DNA from: Winogradskyella haliclonae
GTDB lineage: Bacteria > Bacteroidota > Bacteroidia > Flavobacteriales > Flavobacteriaceae
Direction: 5' to 3'
Length of the DNA: 64,000 nucleotides
Assembly (NCBI RefSeq): GCF_014635865.1
Contig: NZ_BMDQ01000003.1
Location: forward strand, 248,001-312,000
Positions 23,271-31,802 of the stretch are shown in pieces (position 1 is the stretch's first letter; every line of letters starts with the position of its first letter). The position numbers and the translations under genes were made by a program. The notes beneath the pieces were generated by a model, which was given only the letters and a program-made list of their open reading frames with translations, was not told where the DNA came from and ran no database searches.

Positions 23271-24103
23271 TGGCAAAAAAATCTGTTGACGATATGTCTT
23301 TCTTAGACCATCTAGAAGATTTAAGATGGCACCTTATTAGAAGTACAGTAGCAATTTTGATTGCCGGAATTGTGGCATTTTGTATGCCGGGTTTGTTATT
23401 TGACACTATTATTTTTGGTCCAACAAAGATGACTTTTCTAACCTATCAATGGTTGTGTGAAATGTCACAGTTAATAGGTATTGAAGACACTACATTTTGT
23501 GCAGACCGATTCCCTTTTGATTTACAAAATAGAACAGTAGCTGGTCAGTTTTCTGCACATATATGGACTGCAATATATGCTGGTTTTATCATTGCATTCC
23601 CTTATGTTTTATATCAATTGTGGAAGTTTATAAGTCCTGGTTTAAAACAGAATGAACGAAGAAACTCTAGAGGTTTTATAATTATTGCCTCAATCCTGTT
23701 TTTCATAGGCGTGCTATTTGGTTATTATGTTATTACACCATTATCATTCAATTTTTTAGCAAATTATAGTATTAGTGATTTGGTAGTTAATGACTTTGAC
23801 CTCAACTCGGTAATTGCTGTTGTTAGATCTTCAGCTTTAGCATCAGGAATTGTATTTGAGTTACCAATAATTATCTATTTCTTAACAAAGGTAGGTTTGG
23901 TTACGCCACAGATTTTAAAGAAATACAGAAAATTTGCTCTTGTTATCGTATTAATTATTTCTGCAGTTATTACACCACCAGATATTGCTAGTCAGGTAAT
24001 TGTAGCTGTACCAATTTTAATATTATATCAAGTAAGTATATTTATTTCACGAATAGTTGTAAGGAATCAAAAAAGAAAAGAACGAAAAGCAAAAGCATCA
24101 TAA
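23270..24103 (+). CDS. tatC: Twin-arginine translocase subunit TatC
   Basis: A 277-residue inner-membrane protein, the substrate-receptor subunit of the Tat pathway for folded proteins. It shows the conserved N-terminal MSFLDHLEDLRWHLIRS, six membrane helices and the family string FPYVLYQLWKFISPGLKQNERR. An extended periplasmic loop with two cysteines (WLCEMSQLIGIEDTTFCADR) is typical of Bacteroidota members. No tatA gene is nearby. The gene overlaps kdsD by one base and is followed 2 nt later by the AhpD-like gene. Confidence 0.95.
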   Translation: MAKKSVDDMSFLDHLEDLRWHLIRSTVAILIAGIVAFCMPGLLFDTIIFGPTKMTFLTYQWLCEMSQLIGIEDTTFCADRFPFDLQNRTVAGQFSAHIWTAIYAGFIIAFPYVLYQLWKFISPGLKQNERRNSRGFIIIASILFFIGVLFGYYVITPLSFNFLANYSISDLVVNDFDLNSVIAVVRSSALASGIVFELPIIIYFLTKVGLVTPQILKKYRKFALVIVLIISAVITPPDIASQVIVAVPILILYQVSIFISRIVVRNQKRKERKAKAS

Positions 24104-24105
24104 AA

Positions 24106-24456
24106 ATGTCAGACGTTGTAAAAGAATTTAATGAGTATCGTTCAAAAATGAACGACAAAATATTAGCAGATAATAACAAGATTGTAAAACGCATATTCAA
24201 CCTAGATACTAATGCTTTTCAAGCAGGTGCTCTAGATGTAAAAACAAAAGAATTACTAGGCTTAGTAGCTTCAACAGTTTTGCGATGTGATGACTGTGTG
24301 CGTTATCATCTAGAAACATGCTATAAAGAAGGTATTACCAAGGAAGAAGTAAGTGAAACTTTAGGCATTGCTACTCTAATTGGTGGTACAATAGTCATCC
24401 CACATTTAAGACGCGCTCATGAGTATTGGGAAGCTCTTGAAAATCAAAACAATTAG
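24106..24456 (+). CDS. Carboxymuconolactone decarboxylase/AhpD-like protein
   Basis: A 116-residue all-helical protein of the CMD family. The redox motif is present as C61-D-D-C64 followed by H68 (LRCDDCVRYH), the arrangement of AhpD-type disulfide reductases rather than the decarboxylase. It is therefore probably an alkylhydroperoxidase-like thiol protein; the electron donor is unknown. It lies 2 nt after tatC. Confidence 0.88.
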   Translation: MSDVVKEFNEYRSKMNDKILADNNKIVKRIFNLDTNAFQAGALDVKTKELLGLVASTVLRCDDCVRYHLETCYKEGITKEEVSETLGIATLIGGTIVIPHLRRAHEYWEALENQNN

Positions 24457-24506
24457 CCTTAGTACGAAAATTGTATTTTTACCGTTCTTGATTTAGAATT
24501 TAGTAT

Positions 24507-24590
24507 ATGAAACATCTTTTAAAAAATTCTTTAACAGTGCTACTGGTTTTTGGATGTTCCATTCGACAAATTAAACGCAGTAATAACTAA
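24507..24590 (+). CDS. Possible small lipoprotein (27 residues)
   Basis: An ATG frame of 27 codons, MKHLLKNSLTVLLVFGCS..., has a basic start, a hydrophobic core and a lipobox-like VFGC at residues 14-17, then a short basic tail ending RSNN. It sits between the AhpD-like gene and lptB, and its stop is 3 nt before the lptB ATG. Too short to judge by composition; it could be a real entericidin-like peptide or a leader for lptB translation. Confidence 0.4.
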   Translation: MKHLLKNSLTVLLVFGCSIRQIKRSNN

Positions 24591-24593
24591 CAA

Positions 24594-25334
24594 ATGAAAT
24601 TACACGCCGAAAATTTAATGAAGTCCTACAGCGGACGTAAAGTGGTAAAGGATGTTTCTCTTGAGGTTAATCAAGGTGAAATTGTTGGTTTATTAGGTCC
24701 AAATGGCGCTGGAAAGACCACATCATTTTACATGATTGTTGGAATTATAAAACCCAACGGCGGAAAGATTTTTTTAGATGATAAAGAAATTACCAAATAC
24801 CCCATGTACAAGCGTGCACAAAATGGTATAGGTTATTTGGCCCAGGAAGCTTCAATATTTAGAAAATTAAGTATTGAAGATAATATTCTCAGTGTTTTGC
24901 AAATGACTAAGCTCAGTAAAAAAGAGCAACATGATAAAATGGAGTCTCTTATTGAAGAGTTTGGTTTAGGGCATATTAGAAAAAACCGTGGCGATTTATT
25001 ATCTGGTGGTGAACGTCGTCGTACAGAAATTGCACGTGCTTTAGCTACCGACCCTAACTTTATCTTACTAGACGAACCCTTTGCAGGAGTTGATCCAGTT
25101 GCTGTAGAAGATATTCAGCGTATTATTGCCAAATTGACTAAAAAGAATATTGGTATTTTAATTACTGACCATAACGTACAAGAGACACTTGCAATTACAG
25201 ACCGCACGTACTTAATGTTCGAAGGTGGTATTCTTAAAGCTGGTATCCCTGAAGAGCTGGCTGAAGATAAAATGGTACGTAAAGTATATCTAGGTCAAAA
25301 CTTTGAGCTTCGTAAAAAGAAGTTAGAGTTTTAG
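24594..25334 (+). CDS. lptB: LPS export ABC transporter ATP-binding protein LptB
   Basis: A 246-residue cytoplasmic ATPase that powers extraction of lipopolysaccharide from the inner membrane with LptF/LptG. It contains Walker [19 protein letters not shown]-loop YLAQEASIF, signature [16 protein letters not shown], Walker [20 protein letters not shown] and the H-loop ITDHNVQE. The string [18 protein letters not shown] is typical of LptB. No other lpt genes are adjacent. A small GACGC/GCGTC hairpin follows the stop. Confidence 0.95.
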   Translation: MKLHAENLMKSYSGRKVVKDVSLEVNQGEIVGLLGPNGAGKTTSFYMIVGIIKPNGGKIFLDDKEITKYPMYKRAQNGIGYLAQEASIFRKLSIEDNILSVLQMTKLSKKEQHDKMESLIEEFGLGHIRKNRGDLLSGGERRRTEIARALATDPNFILLDEPFAGVDPVAVEDIQRIIAKLTKKNIGILITDHNVQETLAITDRTYLMFEGGILKAGIPEELAEDKMVRKVYLGQNFELRKKKLEF

Positions 25335-25367
25335 ACGCTAAGCGTCATTTGAAATTTTCTTCTTCCC

Positions 25368-26171
25368 TTATTCTGAAGCTGATTTCTCTTTCATTAACTT
25401 CTTCTGATATCTTCCTTGTACAACATCAACAACCACAAGTACTACAATAACAAAATAGAATGTTGTCTTACTCATAGGTACAATCTCATCACCAAAGATT
25501 TTAAGGTGTGCCAAATGCCCGCCTTCAGTAACCAACATTATTCCTACTATAAAAAGAATAAAAAGACCTAAAACTTCGTACATTCTGTTCTTTGCTAAAA
25601 ACTCTGAGATACGGTCGGCTAAAAAGAGCATTAATAAACCGCTAGCTACAATGGCGATAGCCATAACAATAAATGCTGTCGTAGAATTCTCAATTTCACT
25701 TGTTAGACCAATAGCAGCTAGAATAGAATCGAAAGAAAACACTAAATTCATAATCACTATACTTACGATTACAGCATTAGAAGATTTTGTGCCTTTAGAC
25801 TTATCTTCTACATCAATAGTTAAGTCTTTTAAAGAAATCATATGCCAGATTTCTTTTATAGCTGTATAGATAATAAAACCACCGCCAGCAAGTACAATAA
25901 GACTATGACCATTAAAAGCAAACTCTAAAACGTTTTCAATTTTCCCCGTCATAAAAGAAAATGGGTTCTGGAAGTATCCTATTAAAGATACTAATAGAAA
26001 TAATAACACAATACGCAATGCAATAGCAATTAAGATTCCTATTTTTCGAACACGTTTCCTATCATTTTCAGGTGCTTTTTTTGACTCTAATGAGATATAA
26101 AGCAAATTATCGAATCCTAAAACTGCTTGTAGCATAACAAGCATGAGCAATGTAAAAATAACTTCAGCCAT
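25368..26171 (-). CDS. TerC/Alx family membrane protein
   Basis: A 267-residue inner-membrane protein with about seven helices. The two acidic signature segments of the TerC family are visible: AVLGFDNLLYISLESKKAP near the N-terminus and NLVFSFDSILAAIGLT in the middle, each placing Asp in a membrane helix. Family members export manganese or take part in tellurite-resistance phenotypes and may metalate exoenzymes. It lies 6 nt downstream of pssA on the same strand and convergent with lptB. Confidence 0.88.
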   Translation of the reverse strand: MAEVIFTLLMLVMLQAVLGFDNLLYISLESKKAPENDRKRVRKIGILIAIALRIVLLFLLVSLIGYFQNPFSFMTGKIENVLEFAFNGHSLIVLAGGGFIIYTAIKEIWHMISLKDLTIDVEDKSKGTKSSNAVIVSIVIMNLVFSFDSILAAIGLTSEIENSTTAFIVMAIAIVASGLLMLFLADRISEFLAKNRMYEVLGLFILFIVGIMLVTEGGHLAHLKIFGDEIVPMSKTTFYFVIVVLVVVDVVQGRYQKKLMKEKSASE

Positions 26172-26177
26172 GTGTGA

Positions 26178-26930
26178 TTATGAAATTGATTGTTGTGTAA
26201 ATAGCGATACTAAAATGTATAACAATATGATAATTGGTATAGCAATAAAATGAAATACGACCAAAAGAATAATACTTATAATCAAGAATGCGTATCTAAT
26301 CTTATTTTCCTTAAAACTCCAAGTCTTAAATTTTAATGCAAATAACTTGATATTAGAATTAAGCAAATAACAACTCAAAAGTGTAAAGCCAATTAAAAAC
26401 CAAACATTACTAAATAAATTTGAAACAGTAATATTATACTGAAAATGCAAAATTAATGGTATCGATAGTATTAGCAAGGTATTTGCAGGAACGGGTAATC
26501 CTTTAAAATAAGTCTGTTGATCTTCATCTAAATTAAATTTTGCCAAGCGATACGCAGAGGCAACCGGTATTAAAAACCCTAACAATGCAAGAGGGCGTAT
26601 TTTTAGACCATCCCAGCTCATGGTTTGGTTCCATGCATTTTCAACAACAAAAATAGTTCCGCCTCCAAGTGCATCATTTATTAGACCGTACATGATAATA
26701 CCTGGTACCACACCACATGTTATCATATCTGCTAGCGAATCTAACTGTATACCTAGAGGACTCTGCACATTGAGTTTTCTTGCTAATAATCCATCAAAAA
26801 AATCAAAGAATATTCCCAAAAATACAAATAATGCAGCGCCAACATAATGACTATTAACTGCAAATAATATGGCGATACAACCAGAAAATAAATTAAGTCC
26901 AGTAACAATGTTAGGTATATGTCGCTTCAT
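26178..26930 (-). CDS. pssA: CDP-alcohol phosphatidyltransferase, phosphatidylserine synthase type
   Basis: A 250-residue inner-membrane enzyme that makes phosphatidylserine from CDP-diacylglycerol and serine, the step before phosphatidylethanolamine. The family active-site pattern DGxxARx8GxxxDxxxD is complete: DGLLARKLNVQSPLGIQLD followed by SLAD. The start IPNIVTGLNLFSGCIAILFA is typical of PssA. Six or more membrane helices are predicted. It is the first gene of a two-gene unit with the TerC-like gene. Confidence 0.9.
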   Translation of the reverse strand: MKRHIPNIVTGLNLFSGCIAILFAVNSHYVGAALFVFLGIFFDFFDGLLARKLNVQSPLGIQLDSLADMITCGVVPGIIMYGLINDALGGGTIFVVENAWNQTMSWDGLKIRPLALLGFLIPVASAYRLAKFNLDEDQQTYFKGLPVPANTLLILSIPLILHFQYNITVSNLFSNVWFLIGFTLLSCYLLNSNIKLFALKFKTWSFKENKIRYAFLIISIILLVVFHFIAIPIIILLYILVSLFTQQSIS

Positions 26931-27057
26931 AAGATGAGTTAGTAGTTTCCGTAAAAATATAAAAGTATTTTAGTTCTGTAGCCATGGCATGCAATAACTC
27001 AACCTTTTTATAGTTTAATAGAAACAAAATATTGTGCATCTTTGTAAAAAAATTGAC

Positions 27058-28131
27058 TTGAAAAATTACTTAGTAATTCTTTTAGCGTGTTTGTCATTGA
27101 CAATATCAGGGCAATCAGCAAGAAAATACTCCAATGAATTTATGAATATTGGTGTTGATGCTGCTGCGCTTGGAATGAGTAATGCCGTAACTTCACATAC
27201 TAATAATGTTAATTCTGGTTATTGGAATCCTGCAGGTTTGGTAAATCTAGAAGATAACCAACTAGCCTTAATGCACTCCAGCTATTTTGCAAATATTGCC
27301 AGTTATAATTACTTGGCATACGCAATGCCTTTAGATGATAGAAGTGCTGTTGGGATTTCGGTAATTCGATTTGGAGTGGATGATATATTAGATACAACAA
27401 ATTTAATTGATTCCGGAGGAAACATAGTTCCTTTTGAACTTTTGCCACGATTTTCTACTGCAGATTATGCAGTGACATTATCATATGCTCGTAAATTACC
27501 AATTGAAGGTTTAAATTATGGTATAAATGCAAAAGTGATTCGTAGAGTCATTGGTGATTTTGCTTCTGCATGGGGTTTTGGTTTTGATGCAGGTATACAG
27601 TTTGAAAGCAAAAACGATTGGAAATTTGGCTTTATGGCCCGTGATATTACAACGACCTATAACTCTTGGGCTATTGACGAAGATAATTTTGAAGAAATTA
27701 GTGGTGCTATCGCAGGACAAAATCAAACTTTACCAGAAAAATCTGAAATAACCCTACCCAAATTAGAAATAGGCATGTCTAAGTCATGGACTTTTCATTA
27801 TGATTATACATTGCTTGCTGCCTTTAATCTTAATATGCGTTTTGCTGAAACTAATGATATCATATCAACATCCTTTGCTAGTATTGCACCTGCATTAGGA
27901 TTTCAGTTTGGTTATACAGATTTGGTTTTTTTACGTGCTGGTGTTGGAAATTTTCAAAATGAATTACAAATTGACAACTCTGAAAATTTAACGTTTCAAC
28001 CTAATTTTGGTGTTGGTTTTAAATACAAAGGTATTGAGATAGATTATGCATTTACCGATATAGGTGACCAAAGTGCTGCATTATATTCTAATGTTTTCTC
28101 CGTGAAATTAGATTTCAGTATTTTTAGATAG
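27058..28131 (+). CDS. porV2: PorV/PorQ family outer-membrane protein (PorV2-like)
   Basis: An outer-membrane beta-barrel protein of about 357 residues, of the family tied to type IX secretion. I start it at TTG 27058, giving a clean signal peptide (MKNYLVILLACLSLTISGQS). An upstream GTG at 27034 would add eight unlikely residues and would lie before the -7-like CATCTTTG (27037-27044). The mature protein opens with the family motif NEFMNIGVDAAALGMSNAV and NSGYWNPAGLV and ends in a terminal strand VKLDFSIFR. The next gene starts 17 nt downstream. The precise type IX role is inferred from family. Confidence 0.85.
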   Translation: MKNYLVILLACLSLTISGQSARKYSNEFMNIGVDAAALGMSNAVTSHTNNVNSGYWNPAGLVNLEDNQLALMHSSYFANIASYNYLAYAMPLDDRSAVGISVIRFGVDDILDTTNLIDSGGNIVPFELLPRFSTADYAVTLSYARKLPIEGLNYGINAKVIRRVIGDFASAWGFGFDAGIQFESKNDWKFGFMARDITTTYNSWAIDEDNFEEISGAIAGQNQTLPEKSEITLPKLEIGMSKSWTFHYDYTLLAAFNLNMRFAETNDIISTSFASIAPALGFQFGYTDLVFLRAGVGNFQNELQIDNSENLTFQPNFGVGFKYKGIEIDYAFTDIGDQSAALYSNVFSVKLDFSIFR

Positions 28132-28148
28132 AATTTTCGGAATTAACT

Positions 28149-29318
28149 ATGAAGCTCAAACTATCTGTATTTACTCTACTTTTCTTTTTTAATTATAATT
28201 TTTCGCAACAATTACAACTATCTCCACAAGCAGAAGTCTCTGTATTAACATTTGGACCAGGAACAAATCTCAATGATGCTTTTGGACATAATGCCTTTAG
28301 AATAAAAGATAGAACTCAAGGTCTTGATGTGGTATATGGCTATGGTGGATATGATTTTGAAGCGCCAAATTTCTATTTAAAATTTGCACAAGGCAAGTTG
28401 AATTACCTCATCAACAGAAGAAAGTTTTCAGATATATTTCAGTTATACCGCTATTACGACAGAACAATAGATGAGCAAACATTAAATTTTAGCCAAAGTC
28501 AAAAACAAAAGCTATACAATTACTTAGACAACAATTATAAGCCTGAAAACAGGAGATACCTATACGACTTCTTCTATGATAATTGTGCAACTAAAATTAG
28601 AGATGTAGCAAATATTAGTGCTAACCAAAGTATACGTTTTTCTGAAATAAAAGGCGAAGAAAAAAAGACATTTAGAACTCTCATTCATGAACAAGTAGGT
28701 ATAAATACTTGGGGTAGTTTTGGTATTGATATTGCATTAGGTTCTATAATAGACAAGCAAGCTACTGACAAAGAATATATGTTTTTGCCTAAATATATTT
28801 TCAAAAGTTTTGAAAATGCACAGATAGACTCTAAACCCCTAGTTAAAGGTACCAACACCATTTACAAATCGAGGCACAATACGGGTTATAAAACTAATTC
28901 TATTTTTAACCCAATTGTAATACTGTTGTTAGTATCTGCTCTTATTATTTACCTTACTTATAGAGATTATAAATCTAAAAAAAGAACTAAGTGGTTAGAT
29001 GTTATATTGTTTAGCATTACTGGTATAATTGGAGTTATGCTTCTTCTTTTATGGTTTGGCACGGACCATACTGCAACAGGATACAACTATAATTTACTTT
29101 GGGCATTTCCTATTAATCTATTTGTTGTTAGGCAACTCTTAAAAAAACAAACAAAAAATTGGTTTAGAGCTTATCTTAAATTTTTAATCATCATGCTAGC
29201 TCTCATGACCATGCATTGGCTTATTGGCATTCAATTTTTTGCCATTGCACTACTACCGCTTTTAATAGCATTGTTAATACGATACGTGTACTTACTCCAC
29301 TACTACAAAACAGCTTGA
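28149..29318 (+). CDS. Lnb/DUF4105 family membrane protein, putative lipoprotein N-acyltransferase
   Basis: A 389-residue protein. After a signal peptide (to about FSQQ, residue 20) comes the periplasmic DUF4105 domain with the likely catalytic pair His47 in DAFGHNAFRI and Cys146 in FFYDNCATKIRD. From about residue 255, four or five membrane helices form the C-terminal part. Members of this family in Bacteroides are reported to N-acylate lipoproteins, which would suit the many lipoproteins here; applying that function to this gene is inference. Its stop directly abuts the stop of the convergent polysaccharide operon (29319). Confidence 0.82.
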   Translation: MKLKLSVFTLLFFFNYNFSQQLQLSPQAEVSVLTFGPGTNLNDAFGHNAFRIKDRTQGLDVVYGYGGYDFEAPNFYLKFAQGKLNYLINRRKFSDIFQLYRYYDRTIDEQTLNFSQSQKQKLYNYLDNNYKPENRRYLYDFFYDNCATKIRDVANISANQSIRFSEIKGEEKKTFRTLIHEQVGINTWGSFGIDIALGSIIDKQATDKEYMFLPKYIFKSFENAQIDSKPLVKGTNTIYKSRHNTGYKTNSIFNPIVILLLVSALIIYLTYRDYKSKKRTKWLDVILFSITGIIGVMLLLLWFGTDHTATGYNYNLLWAFPINLFVVRQLLKKQTKNWFRAYLKFLIIMLALMTMHWLIGIQFFAIALLPLLIALLIRYVYLLHYYKTA

Positions 29319-30713
29319 TTATTGTCCTCTGTAGTATAGAACTGTACTTAACGTTTTTAAAATAATATTAAGATCTAAGAACGGACTTCTGTGTTTTATA
29401 TAATACAAATCATATTGGAGTTTTGTAAGACTCTCTTCCACAGAACCACCATAACGTGAATTCACCTGAGCCCAACCCGTAAGTCCCGGTTTTATGATAT
29501 GGCGTGTTTCATAAAATGGAATTGATTTTGACAATTCTGCCACAAAAAATGGACGTTCTGGTCTTGGTCCAATGATGCTCATCTCACCTTTTAATACATT
29601 AATAAACTGAGGAATCTCATCTAATCTAGAACGTCTCAAAAACTTACCAAAAGTAGTGACACGGGCATCATCTTTAGTTGCCCATTGCGCTTTTCTTGCC
29701 TCTGCATTAACAACCATTGTTCTAAACTTATAGATTGTAAACAAGGTACTATTTCTCCCTATACGTTCCTGTGTATAAAATAGAGGCCCTTTATTACCAA
29801 AGGCATTACCTATAGATACAAATGGTATAATTAATAGCATGAAAAGCAATCCAAAAAATGAAAACACAATATCAAAAGTCCTCTGAAAGAATCTATAAAG
29901 TTGATTTTCATTATTACGGCTAAATGGAAAATATTTATAGAAATCCTTACCTACATATTGAATAGGTACTTTATTAGTCACTTCTTCATATACCTGAGTA
30001 TATTCTCTGATTTTAAAACCTCGCTCTAATAACAACATTAATTCGTGATACAAATCTGGAGTGATATGCTCAGCATTATTAGCTGCTACGATAATTTCAG
30101 AAATCTGCTCTTCAATAATTACATTAGAAAGATGTTTAGTGGTATACTCCTTTAAACCTTTATATTTTATTGAATCTCCATTATTGCCTTCACTATTTAT
30201 AAAACCTATAAATCTATAATTAGAGTCTGCAGATGTTAGTGTATTTACTACATTATCTATATTAGGTAATTCACCAACTAAAAGTATATGCTTATAAAAT
30301 CTCGGAGATGCAATTAGAGTATTATAAAGTACACGCCACAAAAATACAAATGCTATAAGCGCTATGTAAAAATATATGATTTGTAGACGCGCTTCGGGTA
30401 AAAAAGGCGTAACAATAGGTGTTAAAAGATAGAATAAAACCACTGTTGACATACAGAGTACAATATTCTTAAAGCTTACATCTAATTTGCTAGCTTTTTG
30501 TAAATCATATATTTCAAAAATAGTTCCAAAAATGGATATGTAAACAACCAATACAATAAGAGGAAGAGTATTCTCAGGAGTAATCTCTAGATACTCAAAA
30601 CCAAAATAAGTAGACAAAACAAATATTCCTAAAAATGCCATGAGTACATCTACTATGCGCAATAAAACCTTGCGCTCTGATATCTCAAAGTGAATGGCAC
30701 TATTTTGTTTCAT
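29319..30713 (-). CDS. Polyprenyl-phosphate sugar-1-phosphate transferase (WbaP/WcaJ type)
   Basis: A 464-residue inner-membrane enzyme that starts repeat-unit synthesis by loading a sugar phosphate on undecaprenyl phosphate. Four N-terminal membrane segments precede a Rossmann-like domain (ILLVGELPNIDNVVNTL), then the catalytic domain from about residue 270 with GPLFYTQERIGRNSTLFTIY, KFRTM, RRSRLDEIPQFINVLKGEMS and IIGPRPERP, and the terminal PGLTGWAQVNSRYGG. It is the last gene of the locus even though it acts first. Its presence argues for a lipid-linked oligosaccharide route. Confidence 0.93.
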   Translation of the reverse strand: MKQNSAIHFEISERKVLLRIVDVLMAFLGIFVLSTYFGFEYLEITPENTLPLIVLVVYISIFGTIFEIYDLQKASKLDVSFKNIVLCMSTVVLFYLLTPIVTPFLPEARLQIIYFYIALIAFVFLWRVLYNTLIASPRFYKHILLVGELPNIDNVVNTLTSADSNYRFIGFINSEGNNGDSIKYKGLKEYTTKHLSNVIIEEQISEIIVAANNAEHITPDLYHELMLLLERGFKIREYTQVYEEVTNKVPIQYVGKDFYKYFPFSRNNENQLYRFFQRTFDIVFSFFGLLFMLLIIPFVSIGNAFGNKGPLFYTQERIGRNSTLFTIYKFRTMVVNAEARKAQWATKDDARVTTFGKFLRRSRLDEIPQFINVLKGEMSIIGPRPERPFFVAELSKSIPFYETRHIIKPGLTGWAQVNSRYGGSVEESLTKLQYDLYYIKHRSPFLDLNIILKTLSTVLYYRGQ

Positions 30714-30772
30714 GTTAGGGGATCGATTGTTACTGTAAAGATAGACCTCTTATACAGAAAACAAAACAAATC

Positions 30773-31789
30773 TTAATTAGGTTTAAAAATTGAATACCAC
30801 TGTGTCTTTGTTACTTCCCAGTCAAAGCGCTTTACTTTTTGTCTTGCACTCGTAGAAAGTTGATGTCTTAAATCTTCATTATTAAAAATTTTTAAAATAG
30901 CTTTTACCATTGCATCAACATCATTTACGGGTACTAACAGACCATTTTTATTATCATCTATTAAAAATGGTAATCCTCCAACTTTGGTAGATACAATAGG
31001 AAATGCTAGTGCCATAGCTTCGATAACACTTACAGGCATATTATCATAATTTGTGGTATTAATAAAAATATTATAGTCTCTAGATAATTTTATCCATTGT
31101 TCTTTTGAAAGCTTACCTGTAAACTTTACATCCACATTTAGTGTTTTAGTTAAGGTTTTTAAAGTTCCTAAACTCCCATCAGAATCTGGACCAACCATAC
31201 ATAGCTCAACACTATACTCCAAGTCTTTTAACTGCTTTATGACTTTTATAGCCATTTGAGGGTTGTATATTTCTGAAAAAGAACGTACCCAAAGCAGTTT
31301 TATAATATCATATCGTTTAGGTATGGCATCATACTTATCTAATGGTATACTATTGGGTATATATATAACGTTATCAAATCCTTTCTCTTCAAAAATTGAT
31401 TTTAGGTACAACGAAGGTGAGATATTTAATCTGCTATTATTGAATATCCAAGCAGACATCTTTGGATTCTTTTCTAATCGTGAAGGAAGATTTCCGCCAT
31501 GAAGAATAGGAAAATAAGGCACCGCAAAAAATCTACATACTTGACTGCATGCAAAAGCATAATAGAAATTTTGCGTACTGTAGGTATCTATAAGTACACC
31601 ATTTGCCCATTTAGAAAAACGTATACAACACCATGCCATATGCAAAAATCGGACGAACTTATTACTATAAGATGATGCATAACGCAGATTATAGCCTTCG
31701 GATTCAAGCAAACCTCCTAAAACCTGAATTGATGATACATTAGTTTTAGTTGTATTTAAATTGTTGCCTATATATAATAGGTTCTTCAT
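30773..31789 (-). CDS. Glycosyltransferase family 4
   Basis: A 338-residue GT-B enzyme. The C-terminal nucleotide-sugar-binding half has the GT4 pattern YDNMPVSVIEAMALAFPIVS with the retaining-type E-x7-E spacing, then NGLLVPVNDVDAM. The N-terminal acceptor half includes FPILHGGNLP. The sugar and linkage cannot be predicted. It lies between the initiating transferase and the O-antigen ligase-like gene. Confidence 0.88.
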   Translation of the reverse strand: MKNLLYIGNNLNTTKTNVSSIQVLGGLLESEGYNLRYASSYSNKFVRFLHMAWCCIRFSKWANGVLIDTYSTQNFYYAFACSQVCRFFAVPYFPILHGGNLPSRLEKNPKMSAWIFNNSRLNISPSLYLKSIFEEKGFDNVIYIPNSIPLDKYDAIPKRYDIIKLLWVRSFSEIYNPQMAIKVIKQLKDLEYSVELCMVGPDSDGSLGTLKTLTKTLNVDVKFTGKLSKEQWIKLSRDYNIFINTTNYDNMPVSVIEAMALAFPIVSTKVGGLPFLIDDNKNGLLVPVNDVDAMVKAILKIFNNEDLRHQLSTSARQKVKRFDWEVTKTQWYSIFKPN

Positions 31790-31802
31790 CTATAAATCTT
31801 AT

